Shown here piece after piece: positions 7,773-15,894 of a stretch of DNA of 64,000 nt. Positions within the stretch are counted from its first letter, which is position 1, and every line of letters begins with the position of its first letter. This DNA comes from an uncultured Pseudomonadota bacterium (lineage in GTDB: Bacteria > Pseudomonadota > Alphaproteobacteria > RF32 > CAG-239). The notes under the pieces are model-generated. The model was given only the letters and a program-made list of their open reading frames with translations. It was not told where the DNA came from and did not search any database. The stretch covers positions 1 to 64,000 of the forward strand of contig CACWQS010000006.1 in the NCBI GenBank assembly GCA_902763155.1, written 5' to 3'. Made by a program: the position numbers and the translations under genes.

Positions 7773-8741
7773 TTAGTATCTCTTGTTTAGTTCCCAGTTC
7801 CAAGCGGTTTGGATAATACTTTTAATATTTGTATATTTCGGTTGCCAACCAAGAATCTCTTTGGCTTTTTTATTATCGGCAAACAATCTTGCCGGATCAC
7901 CGGCACGTCGCGCCGCATATTCCACAGGGCATTTTTTGCCCGATACTTCTTCCGCTGCAAAAATAACTTCTTTTACCGAAGTCCCGATACCCGTTCCAAG
8001 GTTAATACAACCATTGTATGTTCCTAATTTTTCTACTGCTAAGCGATGTGCCAACGCCAAATCCTCAACGTGAATATAATCACGGATACAGGTTCCGTCC
8101 GGAGTGTCGTAATCTGTTCCGAACACTTTAATATCTTTTCGTTCACCGCTAATAGCCTTCAAAACCAAAGGTATCAAATGCGTTTCCGGTGTATGACTTT
8201 CGCCAATCTTGCCATCAGCCGAACACCCCGCTGCATTAAAATAGCGCAAAGCAATATGTTGCAGCCCATAGGCCTTTTCATAATCGGCAAATATTTGCTC
8301 AATCATCAATTTTGTCCGCCCGTAAGGGTTAATCGGGGCTTGATTATGCTGTTCATCAATCGGGGTATATTGCGGTTCACCGTATGTGGCACAAGTGCTG
8401 GAAAAGACAATTTTCTTTACCCCATGCGCCAACATAGCATGCAATAAGTTAACCGTTCCAATTACATTGTTGTAGTAATATTTCTCCGGCTCATTAACAC
8501 TCTCGCCTACATAAGCAAATGCGGCAAAATGAATCACGGCATCTATCTTATTGTTTTTGAAAAGATTATCTAAAGAGTGCACATCGAGCAAATCGGCGAG
8601 CACAAACTTTGCTCGTTCGTCAACAGCTTCACGATGCCCATAAATTAAGTTATCTGCCACGATAACATCATAGTCATTATCAAGTAAGTGTCTGACTGTA
8701 TGCGAGCCGATATATCCGGCTCCTCCCATCACCAATATCAT
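7773..8741 (-). CDS. galE: UDP-glucose 4-epimerase
   Basis: 322 aa from the ATG that overlaps the ugd stop codon (ATGA). Extended SDR features: N-terminal GGAGYIGSH dinucleotide-binding motif, SSTCATYG and YGRTK (catalytic Tyr-x3-Lys), then the RYFNAAG substrate region typical of GalE. It interconverts UDP-glucose and UDP-galactose in the cytoplasm. Together with ugd it supplies UDP-galactose and UDP-glucuronate for surface polysaccharide. No glycosyltransferase genes adjoin it here. Confidence 0.92.
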   Translation of the reverse strand: MILVMGGAGYIGSHTVRHLLDNDYDVIVADNLIYGHREAVDERAKFVLADLLDVHSLDNLFKNNKIDAVIHFAAFAYVGESVNEPEKYYYNNVIGTVNLLHAMLAHGVKKIVFSSTCATYGEPQYTPIDEQHNQAPINPYGRTKLMIEQIFADYEKAYGLQHIALRYFNAAGCSADGKIGESHTPETHLIPLVLKAISGERKDIKVFGTDYDTPDGTCIRDYIHVEDLALAHRLAVEKLGTYNGCINLGTGIGTSVKEVIFAAEEVSGKKCPVEYAARRAGDPARLFADNKKAKEILGWQPKYTNIKSIIQTAWNWELNKRY

Positions 8742-10078
8742 GCTACCCCCTGCAAGCAATTTTCTTTGATTTCCGCTTTTTTGCCAATCCCCTGATACCT
8801 AAAACCATTAGCAAGAGCCTGCTCGGCATCTATCAAATTACGACAATCGACAATATTTTTATGACGCATTAATTTTGCCGCTTTTTCTAAGTCCAATGTC
8901 TTAAATTCATTCCATTCAGTCAAAATCGCCAAAACATCTGCATCCTTCAAACAGACATACATATCATCAGCATAGCTGATTTTATCGCTCAGCAACTGAC
9001 AAGCTGTTCCCATTGCCTTCGGGTCATAGGCTGTTATGTTTGCTTTATGCTTAAGCAAATTATATACAATTTCCATTGCCGGACTTTCGCGGCAATCGTC
9101 AGTTCCGTCCTTAAAAGCCAAGCCCAAAACCGCAATCTTCGGATTTTCTATTCCCTTGACAGCTGTTAGAATACGTTCGGCCATTTGCTGCTTGCGCTTT
9201 GTATTTCCATCAATAGCCGCCTTAATTAAAGTCATATCAACATCGTTTTGTCGTGCCATATAGGCCATTGCCATTGTGTCTTTAGGAAAACAACTGCCGC
9301 CATATCCCGGTCCCGGATTTAAGAAACGCGGACCAATACGACTATCCAAACCCATACCTTTGGCAACTTCTGTAATATCAGCACCGGTTTTTTCACAAAA
9401 ATCAGCCATTTCGTTAATATAATGAATTTTAATTGCTAAAAAGGCATTTGAGGCATATTTAATTGTTTCGCTAGACCGACGCTTAACAAACAACATATTT
9501 GTTTTGCCCGCAAACGGCTTGTATAATTCTCTTATAACATTACGAGCTTTTTCTGTATTTGCTCCCACAACAATTCTATCCGGATTAAAGAAATCATGCA
9601 CCGCAAAGCCTTCACGTAAGAATTCCGGCAGTGAAATCACATCAAAATCTGCAGACGGATTCTTCTTGGAAATTAAGGCTTCGATATCGTCTCCGGTGCC
9701 AACAGGAACGGTCGATTTTGTAGCAATTACCGTATATCCTTGCAAATATTCAGCCAACTCTGTGGCTGCCGCATGTATATATTTCATATCCGCTTCCTTT
9801 GTTACCGGATGCGGTGGTGTACCGACGGCAATAATGACTAAATCAGCATTTTCAACACCTTCTTTCATTGAGGTGGTAAATTTAATACGTCCGGCTTTTA
9901 CGTTTTTATGGAAAAGTTCTTCCAAGCCATCTTCATAAATTGTTAATTTACCGGCTTTTAATGCTTCAATTTTCTTTGGTTCACGGTCTATACAAATAAC
10001 CTCGTTTCCCAGTTCTGCTAAACCAACTCCGGTTGGCAACCCCACATATCCTGTGCCGATAATTCCTATCGTTTTCAT
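8738..10078 (-). CDS. ugd: UDP-glucose 6-dehydrogenase
   Basis: 446 aa from the ATG behind AAGGGG; a longer in-frame start at 10171 is unlikely because the GIIGTGYVGLPTG nucleotide motif should lie at the N-terminus. The catalytic Cys motif GPGYGGSCFPKDT is present, as are the central dimerisation helix and the C-terminal UDP-binding domain (LAFKDGTDDCRESPA). It oxidises UDP-glucose to UDP-glucuronate with NAD. It is translationally coupled to galE by a 4-bp overlap and has a leader of about 150 nt. Confidence 0.93.
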   Translation of the reverse strand: MKTIGIIGTGYVGLPTGVGLAELGNEVICIDREPKKIEALKAGKLTIYEDGLEELFHKNVKAGRIKFTTSMKEGVENADLVIIAVGTPPHPVTKEADMKYIHAAATELAEYLQGYTVIATKSTVPVGTGDDIEALISKKNPSADFDVISLPEFLREGFAVHDFFNPDRIVVGANTEKARNVIRELYKPFAGKTNMLFVKRRSSETIKYASNAFLAIKIHYINEMADFCEKTGADITEVAKGMGLDSRIGPRFLNPGPGYGGSCFPKDTMAMAYMARQNDVDMTLIKAAIDGNTKRKQQMAERILTAVKGIENPKIAVLGLAFKDGTDDCRESPAMEIVYNLLKHKANITAYDPKAMGTACQLLSDKISYADDMYVCLKDADVLAILTEWNEFKTLDLEKAAKLMRHKNIVDCRNLIDAEQALANGFRYQGIGKKAEIKENCLQGVA

Positions 10079-10236
10079 AAAATACCCCTTGTTATAAAAC
10101 AAAAACTTACGTAACACTAAGCTCAAGAGCTTCATTGCTCTTGAATTTAAAGTGTTTTTCAAAATCTGCATATGTTTGTGAGAGACTACCTAAAACTTCT
10201 CCACGAAAAAAATTTTTCTTCGTATTGTAAACAGTG

Positions 10237-10245
10237 ATTATAACA
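10237..10245 (-). promoter_or_regulatory. Candidate extended -10 promoter for ugd-galE
   Basis: On the minus strand TGTTATAAT is an extended -10 with a perfect TATAAT hexamer. The -35 region is poor (TGTCGA at 17 bp). Transcription would start near 10230, leaving a leader of about 150 nt before ugd. Confidence 0.45.
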
Positions 10246-10251
10246 GATATT

Positions 10252-10428
10252 TTAGGCTTCGACATAGCGAATAAAATTAGTCCTTTCTATTTTATTAAGT
10301 GCAAATAAAAATTTTCTACCCTTATTTGTTACAAAACGATGAACCCATTTTAGACGATTTGTTAAGTTTGGTCGGATTGAGCTACTCCAAACTAGGAAAT
10401 TTATGCCCTCTCCAATTCCATTAAACAT
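10252..10428 (-). CDS. Possible small basic protein, 58 aa
   Basis: An open frame of 58 codons upstream of ugd in the same direction, starting MFNGIGEGINFLVWSSS and ending IRYVEA. It is basic and aromatic-rich. There is no convincing ribosome-binding site; an AGGGA lies about 14 nt upstream. No family is recognised. It may be a gene remnant or chance, and is listed because the 600-bp gap otherwise holds only regulatory sites. Confidence 0.25.
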   Translation of the reverse strand: MFNGIGEGINFLVWSSSIRPNLTNRLKWVHRFVTNKGRKFLFALNKIERTNFIRYVEA

Positions 10429-10441
10429 GCTTATAGCAAAT

Positions 10442-10475
10442 AATCCCTGAAATTACAAGGGATTTTTTTATTTTT
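10442..10475 (+). terminator. Intrinsic terminator
   Basis: AATCCCT/AGGGATT hairpin followed by TTTTT-ATTTTT on the plus strand. No gene ending here is visible on that strand, so it may be a leftover of a lost gene. Confidence 0.6.
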
Positions 10476-10683
10476 ATAAGAAAAAAATATATCAAGTGAA
10501 CCGACTTTACAATCGGCACTGATGGGGCAGATACTTGTTTATTGTCCGCTTGGTGTGATGTTTTATTTTTCGTTTAATTACAGTGAGATATACCGACAGA
10601 CAGGGATAATTAAAAAAATTTTTTATTTCGAGGAGGCGGATTTTTTGATCTCAGGGGGATTTACCTTTCGAAAGGAGGTCAAA

Positions 10684-10872
10684 ATGACCCAAGTAGAAAA
10701 ATTAGTTAAAATAATCATGCCTGATTTACTCAGATACCTTGAAATGGTAGAAAGTGGGGAGATTATTGAAAAAAGAATAGAGAAAAATAATACATTTATT
10801 CAAAAAGAATGTGAAGGCAATAACGTTTTGAAGAAAAAATCAAAGCCGAGCATTCAAACTCGGCTTGCTTAA
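10684..10872 (+). CDS. Small charged protein of unknown function
   Basis: 62 aa. The start is set by a near-perfect Shine-Dalgarno (AAAGGAGGT, 5 nt before ATG); the longer in-frame extension is not supported. The N-terminal part forms a likely amphipathic helix (MTQVEKLVKIIMPDLLRYLE); the rest is Lys/Glu/Asn-rich. Its last codons overlap the hairpin at 10843-10866. No family is recognised. The strong ribosome-binding site argues that it is translated. Confidence 0.55.
   Translation: MTQVEKLVKIIMPDLLRYLEMVESGEIIEKRIEKNNTFIQKECEGNNVLKKKSKPSIQTRLA
10843..10866 (-). terminator. Terminator of the redox operon
   Basis: AAGCCGAG/CTCGGCTT, 8-bp stem with an 8-nt loop. Reading on the minus strand it is followed by TTTGATTTTTT, 26 nt past the flavodoxin-like gene stop. 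It also overlaps the end of the plus-strand small gene, so it may serve both strands. Confidence 0.75.
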
Positions 10873-10891
10873 TTATAAATTTTGTTAAAAT

Positions 10892-11431
10892 TTACACGTT
10901 TTTCCCTAATTCGTAGGCTTTATGTAATAAATCCTCGTTTGCTGTTGCGTCTTTCGGCTCATTTAAACCGCCACCGGCAAGAACTCCTGCCAAACGTGAT
11001 TGTTCAAAACAAGCAACCCAACCGCCCAAACCGTTTGCCGCTATATCAGAAGCGTTTTTCGCATCATCATAGGAAGATGTTATCAAATACACATCTTTGA
11101 ATTTATTATCTTGTCCATACAACGGATTGCAACGGTCTAAAAAAGTCTTGAGTTGTCCGCTCATTTCATAGTAATAAATCGGTGTAGTAAATATCAAGAC
11201 ATCGGCATTTTGCACCTTGGCAATCATTTCAGCCATATCATCTTTTTGCACGCATTTACCTGTTTTTTGACAAGCCAAACAACCGATGCAGAATTTAATA
11301 TCTTTCCCTTTAAGAGATAAGAATTCCACATTGTTGCCGGCATCTTTGGCACCTTTTTCAGCCTCAAAAGCCAAAATCTCGGAATTACTTCCACCTCTTA
11401 AACTTGATGAAACTATCAATACATTCTTCAT
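10892..11431 (-). CDS. NADPH-dependent FMN reductase / flavodoxin-like iron-sulfur flavoprotein
   Basis: 179 aa from the ATG behind AAAGGA. It has a flavodoxin-type phosphate loop near the N-terminus (SSSLRGGSNSE), the Cys cluster CIGCLACQKTGKC typical of ISF-type NAD(P)H reductases, and TTPIYYYEMSGQLKTFLDR for FMN binding and dimer contacts. It would reduce flavin, quinone or iron-sulfur partners in the cytoplasm. It is the last gene of the LysR-divergent operon and overlaps the preceding gene's end region closely (13 nt apart). Confidence 0.82.
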   Translation of the reverse strand: MKNVLIVSSSLRGGSNSEILAFEAEKGAKDAGNNVEFLSLKGKDIKFCIGCLACQKTGKCVQKDDMAEMIAKVQNADVLIFTTPIYYYEMSGQLKTFLDRCNPLYGQDNKFKDVYLITSSYDDAKNASDIAANGLGGWVACFEQSRLAGVLAGGGLNEPKDATANEDLLHKAYELGKNV

Positions 11432-11444
11432 TTTAATTTCCTTT

Positions 11445-11867
11445 CTATTCAAAAGTTACGGTTACACTGCCACGACCGAGCGTTTGTTCCAAATCTGCCG
11501 CATTTTCTATATGTCCAATGCGTGTATATGAATATGTGGTCTTAAAATCTTTATAAAATACAACCAGACAATCATCACCAAAAAGCATAATATCCCCCGT
11601 TTTAATTTGCTCTACACGCTCCGGCTTGCTTGGCAGTGTTTCACGGAAATGGTAATACTTTTCATTGCCGTTAAATTCAGACATTTTAACTGTCATTGGT
11701 AAAATTTCCTGCAAGGCTTTTGTTGTGTTATTATCTTGTAAAACCACCGAATATATCTTATCTCCGATTTTCATTTGCATTGTTTCTGTCTCCAAAGCAA
11801 GGGCTGTTGATGCCGAGAAAATAAATCCCGACACCAACAGACTTAATGTTTGCCTCAAACCATACAT
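11445..11867 (-). CDS. Exported cyclophilin-like-fold protein
   Basis: 140 aa with an N-terminal signal peptide (cleavage likely after STALALE, about residue 26). The mature ~110 residues match the cyclophilin-like domain found in many small bacterial proteins of redox clusters: KIGDKIYSVVLQDN, then LPMTVKMSEFNGNEKYYHF, GDIMLFGDDCLVVFY and a final YTRIGHIE...L segment. It is probably not a prolyl isomerase; the function is unknown. It is co-directional with the other redox genes and lies 124 nt after the CMD-cupin gene. Confidence 0.72.
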   Translation of the reverse strand: MYGLRQTLSLLVSGFIFSASTALALETETMQMKIGDKIYSVVLQDNNTTKALQEILPMTVKMSEFNGNEKYYHFRETLPSKPERVEQIKTGDIMLFGDDCLVVFYKDFKTTYSYTRIGHIENAADLEQTLGRGSVTVTFE

Positions 11868-11991
11868 TATTAAAGTTTTCCTAAAAATCTGTTACGTTTT
11901 GTAATACAGCACAACCTCGCTATTTTGCCGTTTTTTCCATATCTTCCGGAAAATTGATTGTTCTTAAAATTTCGTATATTTTATTTCTCCT

Positions 11992-12840
11992 TTACTTTAA
12001 TTTGTTATATTCTTCATCCGTGACCGGTTCTAACCAAACATTTTCGGTCGCTTCACCTTCTATCTCAACAGCTAAATGCGAAAACCAACTATCCGGTGCG
12101 GCACCATGCCAATGTTTTACATTCGCCGGAATATTCACAACATCTCCCGGTTTCATCTCAATCGGGGCTTTTCCTTCTTCTTGATAATATCCCCTGCCAC
12201 CCACGGCTATTAACATTTGACCGCCGCCTTTTTGAGCCTTATGAATGTGCCAGTTGTTGCGGCACTTCGGTTCAAAAGTCACATTGAATATTTTAACTTG
12301 CTGCTTTGAAACAGGAGCAAGATAACTTTGTCCGATAAAATATTTTGCATAAGCCGTATTCGGCTCACCAATCGGAAACATGATGGTCTGTGCATATTTA
12401 TCTTTTTCAGACAATGCCGGAGCATTATCATTCCACACCTCTTTGGCAATATTAAAGGTTGCCCACGCCTTCGGCCATCCGGCATAAAAAGCCGTATGCG
12501 TAATAACAGCCGCTATTTCTTCTTTGCTGACACCATGGTTCTTGGCATTTTGCAAATGGTATTTAATTGATGAATCAGTTATTCCCTGTGACATCAATGC
12601 AACAACCGTTATAATGCTCCGAGTTTTGACCGATATATCTTGATTATTCCAATTTTCACCAAAAAGCACATCATCATTGTAATGAGCAAAATCAGGAGCA
12701 AACTCTCCCAGTTGATTTCTTCCTGCTGTTTGAACAATTTTCGTCATTGTCTTATTTTCCCCTCCATTTTCATTTGCTATTGCATTTTCTCCGATTAAAA
12801 TTGCTATTGATGCTAACAGTGTTACAATAAGTTTTTTCAT
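11992..12840 (-). CDS. Exported carboxymuconolactone decarboxylase-cupin fusion
   Basis: 282 aa. A signal peptide (MKKLIVTLLASIAILIGENAIA) is followed by a CMD/AhpD-like domain (about residues 40-130, with the segment VALMSQGITDSSIKYHLQNA) and then a cupin domain (about 165-265; metal-ligand motifs HIHKAQKGGG and HWHGAAPDS). CMD-cupin fusions are known; export of one is less usual. The CMD part lacks the CxxC seen in AhpD peroxidases, favouring a lactone or quinone substrate. Its ATG overlaps the tautomerase stop codon (ATGA). Confidence 0.8.
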   Translation of the reverse strand: MKKLIVTLLASIAILIGENAIANENGGENKTMTKIVQTAGRNQLGEFAPDFAHYNDDVLFGENWNNQDISVKTRSIITVVALMSQGITDSSIKYHLQNAKNHGVSKEEIAAVITHTAFYAGWPKAWATFNIAKEVWNDNAPALSEKDKYAQTIMFPIGEPNTAYAKYFIGQSYLAPVSKQQVKIFNVTFEPKCRNNWHIHKAQKGGGQMLIAVGGRGYYQEEGKAPIEMKPGDVVNIPANVKHWHGAAPDSWFSHLAVEIEGEATENVWLEPVTDEEYNKLK

Positions 12841-13034
12841 GCTTTCTCCTTTTTCAATTCAGATAACAGTTTTTTACCGACACCAACATTATCAGTATCA
12901 TATTCATTAATGAATACATAAATTGTTTCTTCCGGCATATTGATTATTTTAGCGAAAATCGGCACCAATTCTTTTACTAAAGCCTCTTTTTGTTCTTTGG
13001 TTGCTTTTGCTATATCTAATGTCATTACAGGCAT
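12837..13034 (-). CDS. 4-oxalocrotonate tautomerase family protein
   Basis: 65 aa, the standard size of a tautomerase monomer. After Met removal it begins with Pro (PVMTLDIAKATKEQK), the catalytic base of the family, and continues with the usual helix and a IYVFINEYDTDNVGVG strand-turn. It would isomerise enol/keto acids in the cytoplasm. It is translationally coupled to the CMD-cupin gene and lies 3 nt from the flavin reductase gene. Confidence 0.85.
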   Translation of the reverse strand: MPVMTLDIAKATKEQKEALVKELVPIFAKIINMPEETIYVFINEYDTDNVGVGKKLLSELKKEKA

Positions 13035-13037
13035 AAT

Positions 13038-13607
13038 TTATTCTCCATTCTTCTTTTCTTGCCAATCTTTTCCAAAACTTGTGCCTTGCCCGAGTAATTC
13101 ACCTGTCTTCAGATAAGAATATGTCGGCATCTCAAACAAAATGGGCTTTAATTCGGCATAATTGATTTTATTATTTTCATCAACAACCTTTTCTTCCGCA
13201 CAAGTATTTAAAATTCTACATATAAAGTTATCAAATGTTTCGGTTTCATAGTTGTCAACAACTTCACACTCCATCACCAACGGACTATCGGTAATAACCG
13301 GGATATTATTTTTGCTTAATATATAATCAAATATATTACTTTTATCTACTTTCTTTCCGCTGACCATGCCGACATAATCTGCTTGCGGTAATAATTCTTC
13401 ATCAACCAGAGCAACAGATAAATGTTTTGTTTCTTTGATAAACTGATTTGTATAGTGAATTTTGTGCATACTTATCATTATGCGGTCATGACCGATAATA
13501 CCAATGTGTCCGGCAAGCATCCATGTCGGTTTATTTGCATTCATTACTCCGATAATAACCAGTGGTGTCGGGTATAAGGCTAGCACAGAGCCGAGATTCT
13601 TCTTCAT
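13038..13607 (-). CDS. Flavin reductase-like FMN-binding protein (flavoredoxin type)
   Basis: 189 aa. The split-barrel flavin-binding pattern is visible: LYPTPLVIIGV, then MLAGHIGIIGHDRIMISMHKIHYTNQFI, VALVDEELLPQADYVG, and a C-terminal GQGTSFGKDW. The Thr/Asn FMN contact region is consistent with flavoredoxin-like reductases. It would transfer electrons from NAD(P)H to flavin or to a partner protein. It is mid-operon, 49 nt after the ABM gene. Confidence 0.78.
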   Translation of the reverse strand: MKKNLGSVLALYPTPLVIIGVMNANKPTWMLAGHIGIIGHDRIMISMHKIHYTNQFIKETKHLSVALVDEELLPQADYVGMVSGKKVDKSNIFDYILSKNNIPVITDSPLVMECEVVDNYETETFDNFICRILNTCAEEKVVDENNKINYAELKPILFEMPTYSYLKTGELLGQGTSFGKDWQEKKNGE

Positions 13608-13656
13608 TTATTTTTCCTTTCAAATAAAATTATAAATCCTAAATGCTTCTTCATGG

Positions 13657-14064
13657 TTATTTTCTTATAAATCTGTTGTCTTGATTTGGAATACCATGTT
13701 CATCGGGTACATAGCGTTCAACACGCATATGTAAGTCATACTTGTTACGCAATTCGGTGATTTTATTCATCATCGGTGTGGCGTGATGAGCATCTATGGC
13801 ATCCTGATTTTCCCAGCTATCAATCAAAAGCACTGTTTCCTTATCATTAACAGGGAAAAAGTATTCGTATTTTAAATTGCCTTTTTCAGCCCTTATGGCC
13901 GCCGCTGTTCCACTTTTCTCCATTTCTTCGGCAAACTTACGTGCATTACCGTTTTCACCGGTATAATAAATGTTTAAGGTTAAATTCATATCTTTTGCCT
14001 CTGCCTTAAATGCCAATAAATTTAATGTAACTACTGTTAAACAAACTGTTAAAAATCGTTTCAT
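13657..14064 (-). CDS. Exported antibiotic-biosynthesis-monooxygenase (ABM) domain protein
   Basis: 135 aa. A signal peptide (MKRFLTVCLTVVTLNLLAFKAEA) precedes a ferredoxin-like ABM domain with ENGNARKFAEEM, KYEYFFPVND, VLLIDSWENQDAIDAHH and the tail MNKITELRNKYDL. The family includes cofactor-free quinol monooxygenases such as YgiN, and the DAHH region matches it. It would act in the periplasm. Its start codon overlaps the upstream gene's stop (ATGA). Confidence 0.8.
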   Translation of the reverse strand: MKRFLTVCLTVVTLNLLAFKAEAKDMNLTLNIYYTGENGNARKFAEEMEKSGTAAAIRAEKGNLKYEYFFPVNDKETVLLIDSWENQDAIDAHHATPMMNKITELRNKYDLHMRVERYVPDEHGIPNQDNRFIRK

Positions 14065-14516
14065 TTCACTTTTTCCATCACAATTTTCTCGATTTCTTTT
14101 TCATCTTCATTTGTTAGAATTCCATACAAAGGAATGGTAAACGGACCAAAGCAACAATTATGATTTTGTAGCCAATTATAGCGATATTCTATATTTTCTT
14201 TTGGTTCCAGCGACAATATTTTATAATCTCTGACCCCCATACGAACAGTTTTAACTTCCGCAGATTTAATATCTTTCCAAGCTAAAGGATTACAATGGTC
14301 AATTTTGATACTTTCATCGGTTATAACAACAGCTTTGTGTTTGATGTGCTTATAGCACCATAAAAGTGCCATCATTCCGAATATCAGCCACACATATAAA
14401 CAACAAAATCCGTAGCAATAACACCAAGAACATCCTAAAGCCATAATAAAGACAATCAACATAGCCCAGAATATTGTATCAAACTTGTTAAAATGGTAAT
14501 AGTATGTTTTACTCAT
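14061..14516 (-). CDS. Membrane protein of unknown function, first gene of the redox operon
   Basis: 151 aa. Two adjacent hydrophobic helices (about residues 15-32 and 34-52; very Cys- and Trp-rich, LGCSWCYCYGFCCLYVW) are followed by a soluble β-rich part resembling small bacterial PH-like membrane proteins (VVITDESIKIDHCNPLAWKDI). The cluster of Cys in the membrane segment is unusual. No enzymatic motif is seen. It is co-transcribed with the downstream exported ABM protein (4-bp overlap). Confidence 0.6.
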   Translation of the reverse strand: MSKTYYYHFNKFDTIFWAMLIVFIMALGCSWCYCYGFCCLYVWLIFGMMALLWCYKHIKHKAVVITDESIKIDHCNPLAWKDIKSAEVKTVRMGVRDYKILSLEPKENIEYRYNWLQNHNCCFGPFTIPLYGILTNEDEKEIEKIVMEKVK

Positions 14517-14554
14517 ATCAGTTTCTTTCTGTTATACTCAATTATTTTAATATC

Positions 14555-14583
14555 AATATACAGCGTTTGTTTTAATATAGCAA
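14555..14583 (-). promoter_or_regulatory. Promoter of the redox operon
   Basis: Minus strand TTGCTA - 17 bp - TATATT. Transcription would start near 14548, about 30 nt ahead of the first gene. Confidence 0.65.
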
Positions 14584-14599
14584 ATACTTATTATTAATA

Positions 14600-14628
14600 C
14601 TTAAATATGCTTGACAAGCATATTTAAG
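14600..14628. promoter_or_regulatory. Perfect palindrome, probable LysR operator
   Basis: Arms CTTAAATATGCTT (14600-14612) and AAGCATATTTAAG (14616-14628) around GAC form a 13-bp perfect inverted repeat. Its centre lies about 66 bp upstream of the inferred start of the redox operon, the classical position of a LysR recognition site, and it covers the -35 box of the LysR gene, fitting autorepression. Confidence 0.8.
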
Positions 14629-14639
14629 CAGTATATCTT
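14611..14639 (+). promoter_or_regulatory. Promoter of the LysR gene
   Basis: TTGACA - 17 bp - TATCTT on the plus strand. The start of transcription would fall on or next to the ATG at 14646, so the message may be leaderless. No Shine-Dalgarno is visible ahead of that ATG. Confidence 0.65.
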
Positions 14640-14645
14640 TATATC

Positions 14646-15536
14646 ATGGAAATAAGAGTTCTAAAATACTTTTTGGCTGTTGCGCACGAGGGAAGTATAA
14701 CCGCCGCGGCAAATGTTTTACACTTAACACAACCAACTTTAACACGTCAATTACAAGACTTGGAATACGAACTCAAGCAAAAACTATTTATCCGTGGCAA
14801 GCATAATATCACTCTAACCAATGAGGGAATGCTCCTTAAAGACCGTGCCGAAGAAATCATTGAAATGGTTAATAAAACAAAAAGTGATATTTTATCTTCA
14901 GGCGAAGATGTCAAAGGAAATATATATATCGGTTGCGGAGAAACAGAAGCGATGAAATATGTCGCAAAAGTCATCAAAGAAGTCCAAGATTCTTATCCGA
15001 ATATAACATTTCATATCCATTCCGGTAATGCCGAAGAAGTTATGGAAAGGTTAGATAAAAAACTGCTCGATTTCGGTGTTTTAATTCAGCCGGTAGATAT
15101 TACAAAATATAATAATATTACTTTGCCGACAACAGATACTTGGGGTGTTCTGATGCGTAAAGATTCTCCTCTTGCCAAGTATAAGTCCGTCAAACTTGAG
15201 AATTTTAAAGGTCTTCCTTTAATTACATCACGTAGAGTTGTCAAGAAATCACAAAACAACGATTATTCAAACTGGTTTCAAGGACAGTTTGAAACATTTA
15301 ACATTGTTGCTACTTATAATCTAATTTATAATGCAGCACTACTTGTTAAATCCGGCATCGGATATGCTATTGCTTTGGATAAATTAGCAGACACATCAAG
15401 CGAAAGCGAATTATGTTTTCGACCATTTGAACCTAAATTAGAAGCAAAATTAGATGTTGTTTGGAATAAATTTCAAGTTCGCTCCACCGCCGCCAACCTG
15501 TTTTTACAAAAATTAAAAGAAAAGTTTGGAAAATAA
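14646..15536 (+). CDS. LysR-family transcriptional regulator
   Basis: 296 aa, standard LTTR length. N-terminal winged helix-turn-helix: FLAVAHEGSITAAANVLHLTQPTLTRQLQDLE (about residues 9-40; shown in two overlapping motifs, the recognition helix being LTQPTLTRQL). The rest is the periplasmic-binding-protein-like effector domain, with IGCGETEAMKYVA and a second lobe ending in LFLQKLKEKFGK. It is divergent from the redox operon and is expected to activate that operon and repress itself through the palindrome between them. The inducer is unknown; quinone or electrophile stress would suit the regulated genes. Confidence 0.9.
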   Translation: MEIRVLKYFLAVAHEGSITAAANVLHLTQPTLTRQLQDLEYELKQKLFIRGKHNITLTNEGMLLKDRAEEIIEMVNKTKSDILSSGEDVKGNIYIGCGETEAMKYVAKVIKEVQDSYPNITFHIHSGNAEEVMERLDKKLLDFGVLIQPVDITKYNNITLPTTDTWGVLMRKDSPLAKYKSVKLENFKGLPLITSRRVVKKSQNNDYSNWFQGQFETFNIVATYNLIYNAALLVKSGIGYAIALDKLADTSSESELCFRPFEPKLEAKLDVVWNKFQVRSTAANLFLQKLKEKFGK

Positions 15537-15852
15537 TTTTCATAAAATAAGACATTTTTTGTTTGTCTGATCATCCTACTGATTATACGCAAAAATTTTT
15601 AGGAGTTCTCAACCCGAGATCCCCCTCTCTTGAGTGGATTTTAACTAGCGACAACTAGATAAAAATATATGTATTTCAATGAGTTATACGAAGCTGCCAC
15701 TTGTTCATACTTTTTTAGGCATGGTATACTTTTTTGCCAAAGGTATACTTTTACACGCTTATGAAGTTCCATAAACGGAAAGTCAGCCCTCTTTGTACTC
15801 AAAGAGAAATCATTATTAACTTATTGAAAAATATAATTAAATTATTCTGAAT
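15537..15852. other. Intergenic stretch without a supported gene
   Basis: 316 bp of AT-rich sequence after the LysR gene. Two GGTATAC motifs each followed by TTTT lie at 15723 and 15742, and a third GGTATAC sits in the loop of the hairpin at 15861-15888. No open frame with a ribosome-binding site is seen. Confidence 0.5.
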
Positions 15853-15888
15853 AAAAAAATAACATAGAAGGTATACACTTTCTATGTT
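15853..15888 (-). terminator. Terminator downstream of the tRNA-Pro/repeat unit
   Basis: On the minus strand ACATAGAA pairs with TTCTATGT (9-bp stem with flanking pair, 10-nt loop) and is followed by seven T residues. It would end transcripts coming through tRNA-Pro and the two repeats. Confidence 0.7.
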
Positions 15889-15894
15889 ATATAG

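Noticed and set aside
10079..10171. 31-residue N-terminal extension of Ugd
   Set aside because: The Rossmann motif should begin at the N-terminus, and the ATG at 10078 has AAGGGG in the right place.
10522..10683. Upstream extension of the 62-aa gene
   Set aside because: The near-perfect AAAGGAGGT lies inside it, 5 nt ahead of the internal ATG.
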